Below, in pieces: positions 6,815 to 8,951 of a stretch of 8,951 nt of DNA. Location: NCBI GenBank assembly GCA_964487155.1, contig CAZAQB010000137.1, positions 1 to 8,951 on the forward strand. The letters are read 5' to 3'. The notes under the pieces were generated by a model that saw only the letters and a list, made by a program, of their open reading frames with translations, was not told where the DNA came from and did no database searches. The translations under genes were made by a program, and so were the position numbers. Every line of letters starts with the position of its first letter. Position 1 is the first letter of the stretch. Origin of the DNA: CAZAQB01 sp964487155. Lineage in GTDB: Bacteria > Pseudomonadota > Gammaproteobacteria > Nitrococcales > Nitrococcaceae.

Positions 6815-7494
6815 AGCTGTTGCTTTGCGAGGACGACTCCAGCGTCGGCCAGCTCGTGCAGCGCGGGCTGAGTCGGGAGGGCTTCCGGGTGGACTGGGTG
6901 CAACGCGGCCAGCGCAGCCTGGACCTGCTCCAGAGCGGCGGCTACGACGCGTTGATACTCGACCTGATACTGCCAGATCTGGACGGTTTCGCTGTCTGCC
7001 GGCGCGTTCGGGCCTTACACCAGGCCCTCCCGGTACTGATGCTGACCGCCCGGGATGCGGTGGCCGACAAGGTAGGTGGACTCTCCGCCGGGGCCGACGA
7101 CTATCTGACCAAGCCGTTCGCCTTCGAGGAGCTGGTTGCACGTATCAGGGCCCTGCAACGACGCCACCAGGCCCAGGATCGGGCGCTCGCCCATCACCCT
7201 GCAGATCTGGAGTTGGATCCCGACACCCGCCAGGCCTGGCACCGGGGCACCCGGATAACGCTCACCGAACGGGAGTTCCAACTGCTCGACTGCCTGCTGG
7301 CCCGTGCCGGCAAGCCCGTATCCCGGGAGCGGATCATTCGCCGGGTCTGGGGGCTGGACACAGATATCTCCGACAACACCGTGGACGTCTATGTAGGTTA
7401 CCTGCGGCGCAAACTGGCGGATGCGGGCAGCCCGCGCCTTATCGAAACGGTTCGGGGGGTCGGGTTCATGCTGCGCCGTCCCCTGGGCAACTGA
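6811..7494 (+). CDS. OmpR/PhoB-family response regulator (TTG start)
   Basis: This 227-residue DNA-binding regulator is the likely partner of the upstream kinase. The receiver domain (1 to about 115) has the acidic pair Asp8/Asp9, phospho-acceptor Asp51 in LILDLILPD, Thr79 and Lys101 in LTKPF. The C-terminal winged helix (about 130-224) has LTEREFQLLDCL, SRERIIRRVWG and DVYVGYLRRKL, ending in the family signature IETVRGVGFML. It reads as the QseB/CusR/TctD type. TTG at 6811 is chosen because MKLLLCEDD begins exactly there as in homologues, the kinase stop codon overlaps it (TTGA), and a G-rich stretch precedes it. An ATG in the same frame at 6715 lies deep in the kinase gene and would add 32 residues foreign to the family. 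The 4-base overlap implies translational coupling. Target genes are not shown; the copper genes upstream are the natural candidates. Confidence 0.92.
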   Translation: MKLLLCEDDSSVGQLVQRGLSREGFRVDWVQRGQRSLDLLQSGGYDALILDLILPDLDGFAVCRRVRALHQALPVLMLTARDAVADKVGGLSAGADDYLTKPFAFEELVARIRALQRRHQAQDRALAHHPADLELDPDTRQAWHRGTRITLTEREFQLLDCLLARAGKPVSRERIIRRVWGLDTDISDNTVDVYVGYLRRKLADAGSPRLIETVRGVGFMLRRPLGN

Positions 7495-7532
7495 CCGATC
7501 GCCTGGCAGCTACCGGCCATCATGATCTCGCG

Positions 7533-7575
7533 CGCCTGGAGCACCCGGCCAGGCGACACGGGGACGGGCCGGTTT
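7533..7575 (+). terminator. Possible terminator hairpins after the response regulator
   Basis: In the 159-base convergent gap, CGCCTGG (7533-7539) pairs with CCAGGCG (7549-7555) over a 9-base loop. Alternatively CCGGCC (7545-7550) pairs with GGCCGG (7567-7572), which is followed by TTTAT. A second copy of CGCCTGG at 7500-7506 gives a further alternative. The T-run is poor, so the call is weak. On the minus strand a run of seven T (7581-7587) follows the small exported protein gene, but I see no hairpin ahead of it. Confidence 0.3.
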
Positions 7576-7653
7576 ATCCCAAAAAAACGGCAACAACCCA
7601 CGCGCAGCCCAACCCCCCTCCCGAGGACCGGCACCGGGCAAACGCCAAGGCAT

Positions 7654-8070
7654 TCAACGCCTCCCCCAGCATCCCGGCTCACCGGATGGAGACGGCTCGA
7701 TCCACACCTTCCAGCCGCCGCTGGCATGGATTTCCAGGTAATAGCGTCCCGCCGCCGGAACCGTCAAATAGGACTCGCCAGGAGCAGCCTGGGTCTCCGA
7801 ATGGAGCAACTGCCCGCCCTCCTCACGGAGGTAGACGACCAGCATCACGTCCTCGTTGCGAAAGCGAAGGCAGGCCGGCTCCAAGACCTCGAACAGCGGC
7901 GTGCGTCGATTCTGATAACCGGTGAAGGCGGCGCTGAAATGCTGCCCCATGACCTTGTCGTAGCAGGTGAGCCGCGGCATCGGCTCAGCGACCCGCGCGC
8001 ACGCCAGCAACGCCTCTTCGGCTGCCGGGGCAACACTCTCGGCGAGAGCGGGGCCGGTGCAGCCTGCCAT
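7654..8070 (-). CDS. Small exported protein with Cys-x(12)-Cys-Tyr-Asp motif
   Basis: The frame ends at a TGA at 7654-7656. It encodes LLACARVAEPMPRLTCYDKV, a motif (Cys, 12 residues, Cys-Tyr-Asp) shared with VasI/TagO-like and other small periplasmic proteins. A predicted beta-rich domain of about 90 residues follows, ending LTVPAAGRYYLEIHASGGWK and VWIEP, which resembles a PPC-like sandwich. The start is uncertain. In frame upstream reads RLRLSRLLTSLVMAGCTGPALA, which looks like a signal peptide or lipobox (MAGC), yet the ATG at 8070 and GTG at 8073 cut into it. The next in-frame starts (8202, 8214) lie inside the preceding gene and would give a very long, odd leader. A rare start such as CTG at 8088, or a sequencing error, would explain this. 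It is the second gene of a minus-strand pair with the pentapeptide gene. No evidence of a type VI system is present, so no function is assigned. Confidence 0.7.
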   Translation of the reverse strand: MAGCTGPALAESVAPAAEEALLACARVAEPMPRLTCYDKVMGQHFSAAFTGYQNRRTPLFEVLEPACLRFRNEDVMLVVYLREEGGQLLHSETQAAPGESYLTVPAAGRYYLEIHASGGWKVWIEPSPSGEPGCWGRR

Positions 8071-8125
8071 CACCAGGGACGTGAGCAGTCTCGAGAGCCG
8101 GAGGCGAGCGGCGGCCTGTGGCGCG

Positions 8126-8710
8126 CTACCAGTCGAACGGGCAGCCCCGGCATCCCTCCATGAACGCTCCCTCGAAGATCGCGAACCTGATATTGGTGCC
8201 ACGCATCTCGGCATTGATCAGCACCGCGTGATAGAGCTTGGCTTCCTGCAGGTTGGCGTTGACCAGACCGGCACCGGTGAGATTCAGCTTGCTGCCCCAA
8301 AGCATTTCCAGGTTGGCTGCGGCCAGGTTTGCGTAGCTGAAATCCGCTGCGGAGGCCCTGGCAAACTCGAGGTTGGCGCCATGCAGGCTGGCACCCCGCA
8401 GGTCCGCGCCCTGCAGAAACGCCCAGCGCAGGTCGGCCCCATCCAGGTTCGCCCCCATCAGCTTGGCACCCCTGAGATTGGCCTCGCGCAGATCGGCCCG
8501 CGCCAGGTTCGCGCCGCGCAGGTCGATCCCGGCCAGATCCAGCTTCCGCAGCCGGGCATGGGGCATCTCGGCGTGGGGGCAGAGCGCTGCAGGCCTCGGG
8601 GTACAGCCATGCTCCGAGGCATCCGCGTCCTCGGGCGCGTCCGTCGCGCCCGCGGGGCTCAGCGCGAGCCCTGTAAACAGCGTCACGGCAAAGAGAAACG
8701 TCCTGCTCAT
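8126..8710 (-). CDS. Exported pentapeptide-repeat protein
   Basis: This 194-residue protein has a signal peptide (1-22, cleavage after SPAGA), a short acidic linker, and then about 25 tandem pentapeptide repeats of the A(D/N)LxX type (about residues 53-182; for example GANLARADLREANLRGAKLM). Such repeats fold into a right-handed four-sided beta helix. Two cysteines lie just before the repeats (HGC and ALC) and a CxxC (GCRGCPFDW) closes the chain, suggesting disulfide caps at both ends in the periplasm. It carries no other domain. Cytoplasmic relatives such as Qnr and MfpA mimic DNA, but an exported form cannot be assumed to. The start at 8710 has GAGGG seven bases ahead and begins the signal peptide; an earlier in-frame ATG at 8827 would run through a terminator-like hairpin. 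A related role with the small exported protein downstream is possible but unproven. Confidence 0.85.
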   Translation of the reverse strand: MSRTFLFAVTLFTGLALSPAGATDAPEDADASEHGCTPRPAALCPHAEMPHARLRKLDLAGIDLRGANLARADLREANLRGAKLMGANLDGADLRWAFLQGADLRGASLHGANLEFARASAADFSYANLAAANLEMLWGSKLNLTGAGLVNANLQEAKLYHAVLINAEMRGTNIRFAIFEGAFMEGCRGCPFDW

Positions 8711-8722
8711 GTGCGAACCCTC

Positions 8723-8753
8723 AAAAAAGACCGCCAGCCCGGCAAGGCTGGCG
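8723..8753 (-). terminator. Intrinsic terminator-shaped hairpin just ahead of the pentapeptide gene
   Basis: On the minus strand CGCCAGCC (8746-8753) pairs perfectly with GGCTGGCG (8732-8739) over a 6-base loop. It is followed by GTC-like spacing and six T (8723-8728), the classic Rho-independent form. Only 12 bases separate the T-run from the ATG at 8710, and the ribosome site lies in that gap. It either ends an upstream minus-strand gene outside the window or acts as an attenuator. A short competing stem, GGCG/CGCC around CTTT (8750-8761), shares its first bases. Confidence 0.75.
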
Positions 8754-8951
8754 AAAGCGCCCCGGCCGCCACGCCATCGCGTCGACCGGGTGCGCAGGCC
8801 CGAGGAGGCCCATCCAATTCGGCCCACCGACGGACAGATCCGACGGCAGCATGCCAGGGTCGTTAGCGGGTACCGCCGGTCGCCCGCAAGACCGCGCTTA
8901 GACCGGGGTCAGCCCCTGGCTAATTCAAGAGCTTGAAGGCATAGAACGAGC
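8754..8951. other. Gene-free right end
   Basis: No reading frame here has a convincing start, ribosome site or recognisable protein. The DNA includes GGGGTCAGCCCC at 8905-8916 and TTCAAG-AG-CTTGAA at 8924-8937, both short inverted motifs. Any leader of the pentapeptide gene, or the 3' end of a gene to the right, would lie in it. I see no promoter I would defend. Confidence 0.4.

Noticed and set aside
6149..7141. Minus-strand frame of 330 codons
   Set aside because: It is antisense to the kinase and regulator, whose catalytic motifs are all intact on the plus strand.
7654..8073. Type VI secretion accessory (VasI/TagO)
   Set aside because: Only the Cys...CysTyrAsp motif is shared; the rest differs and no type VI gene is near.
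8126..8600. Non-coding tandem repeats with a 15-base period
   Set aside because: The period is the coding trace of the pentapeptide repeats on the minus strand.
8711..8951. c-di-GMP (GEMM) or other known riboswitch ahead of the pentapeptide gene
   Set aside because: The terminator position suggested one, but I could not find the conserved core of GEMM, glycine or cobalamin riboswitches.

Overview
The window is GC-rich (roughly two thirds G+C by eye). Its Sec-type signal peptides, TonB-dependent outer-membrane receptor, OmpR-type two-component pair and palindromic REP-like repeat point to a Gram-negative proteobacterium, most likely a gammaproteobacterium. The genus cannot be fixed from sequence alone.

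Left block (1-4919, plus strand). A heptamer repeat tract (1-121) and a short GACAA-T-TTGTC palindrome precede a TonB-dependent receptor (274-2427). A strong stem-loop separates it from a secreted YcnI/DUF1775 protein (2506-3042). After a gap of about 260 bp, which holds a REP-like inverted pair and a second structured segment, comes a CopC-CopD-YtkA fusion of YcnJ type (3306-4919). YcnI-type and CopC/CopD proteins are copper-handling families, and both mature proteins here would start with histidine. The simplest reading is a copper acquisition or trafficking unit: outer-membrane receptor, periplasmic copper binder, then inner-membrane copper transporter with its own periplasmic copper-binding domains. 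The copper specificity of the receptor is inferred from its neighbours.

Middle block (4920-7494, plus strand). An orphan-looking palindromic miniature element (5022-5190) sits between a putative -10 box and a sensor histidine kinase (5219-6814). The kinase overlaps by 4 bases an OmpR/PhoB-family response regulator that starts with TTG (6811-7494). Its closeness to the copper genes and the CusR-box-like palindrome ahead of the receptor suggest, but do not prove, that the pair regulates the copper genes.

Right block (7495-8951, minus strand). Two exported proteins face the regulator convergently: a small protein with a Cys-x(12)-Cys-Tyr-Asp motif (7654 to about 8070) and an exported pentapeptide-repeat protein with cysteine pairs at both ends of the repeat (8126-8710). 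An intrinsic-terminator-shaped hairpin with a run of six T lies just ahead of the start codon of the pentapeptide gene, so this gene may be controlled by attenuation or be transcribed from a promoter overlapping the hairpin. The last 200 bases hold no gene I can support.
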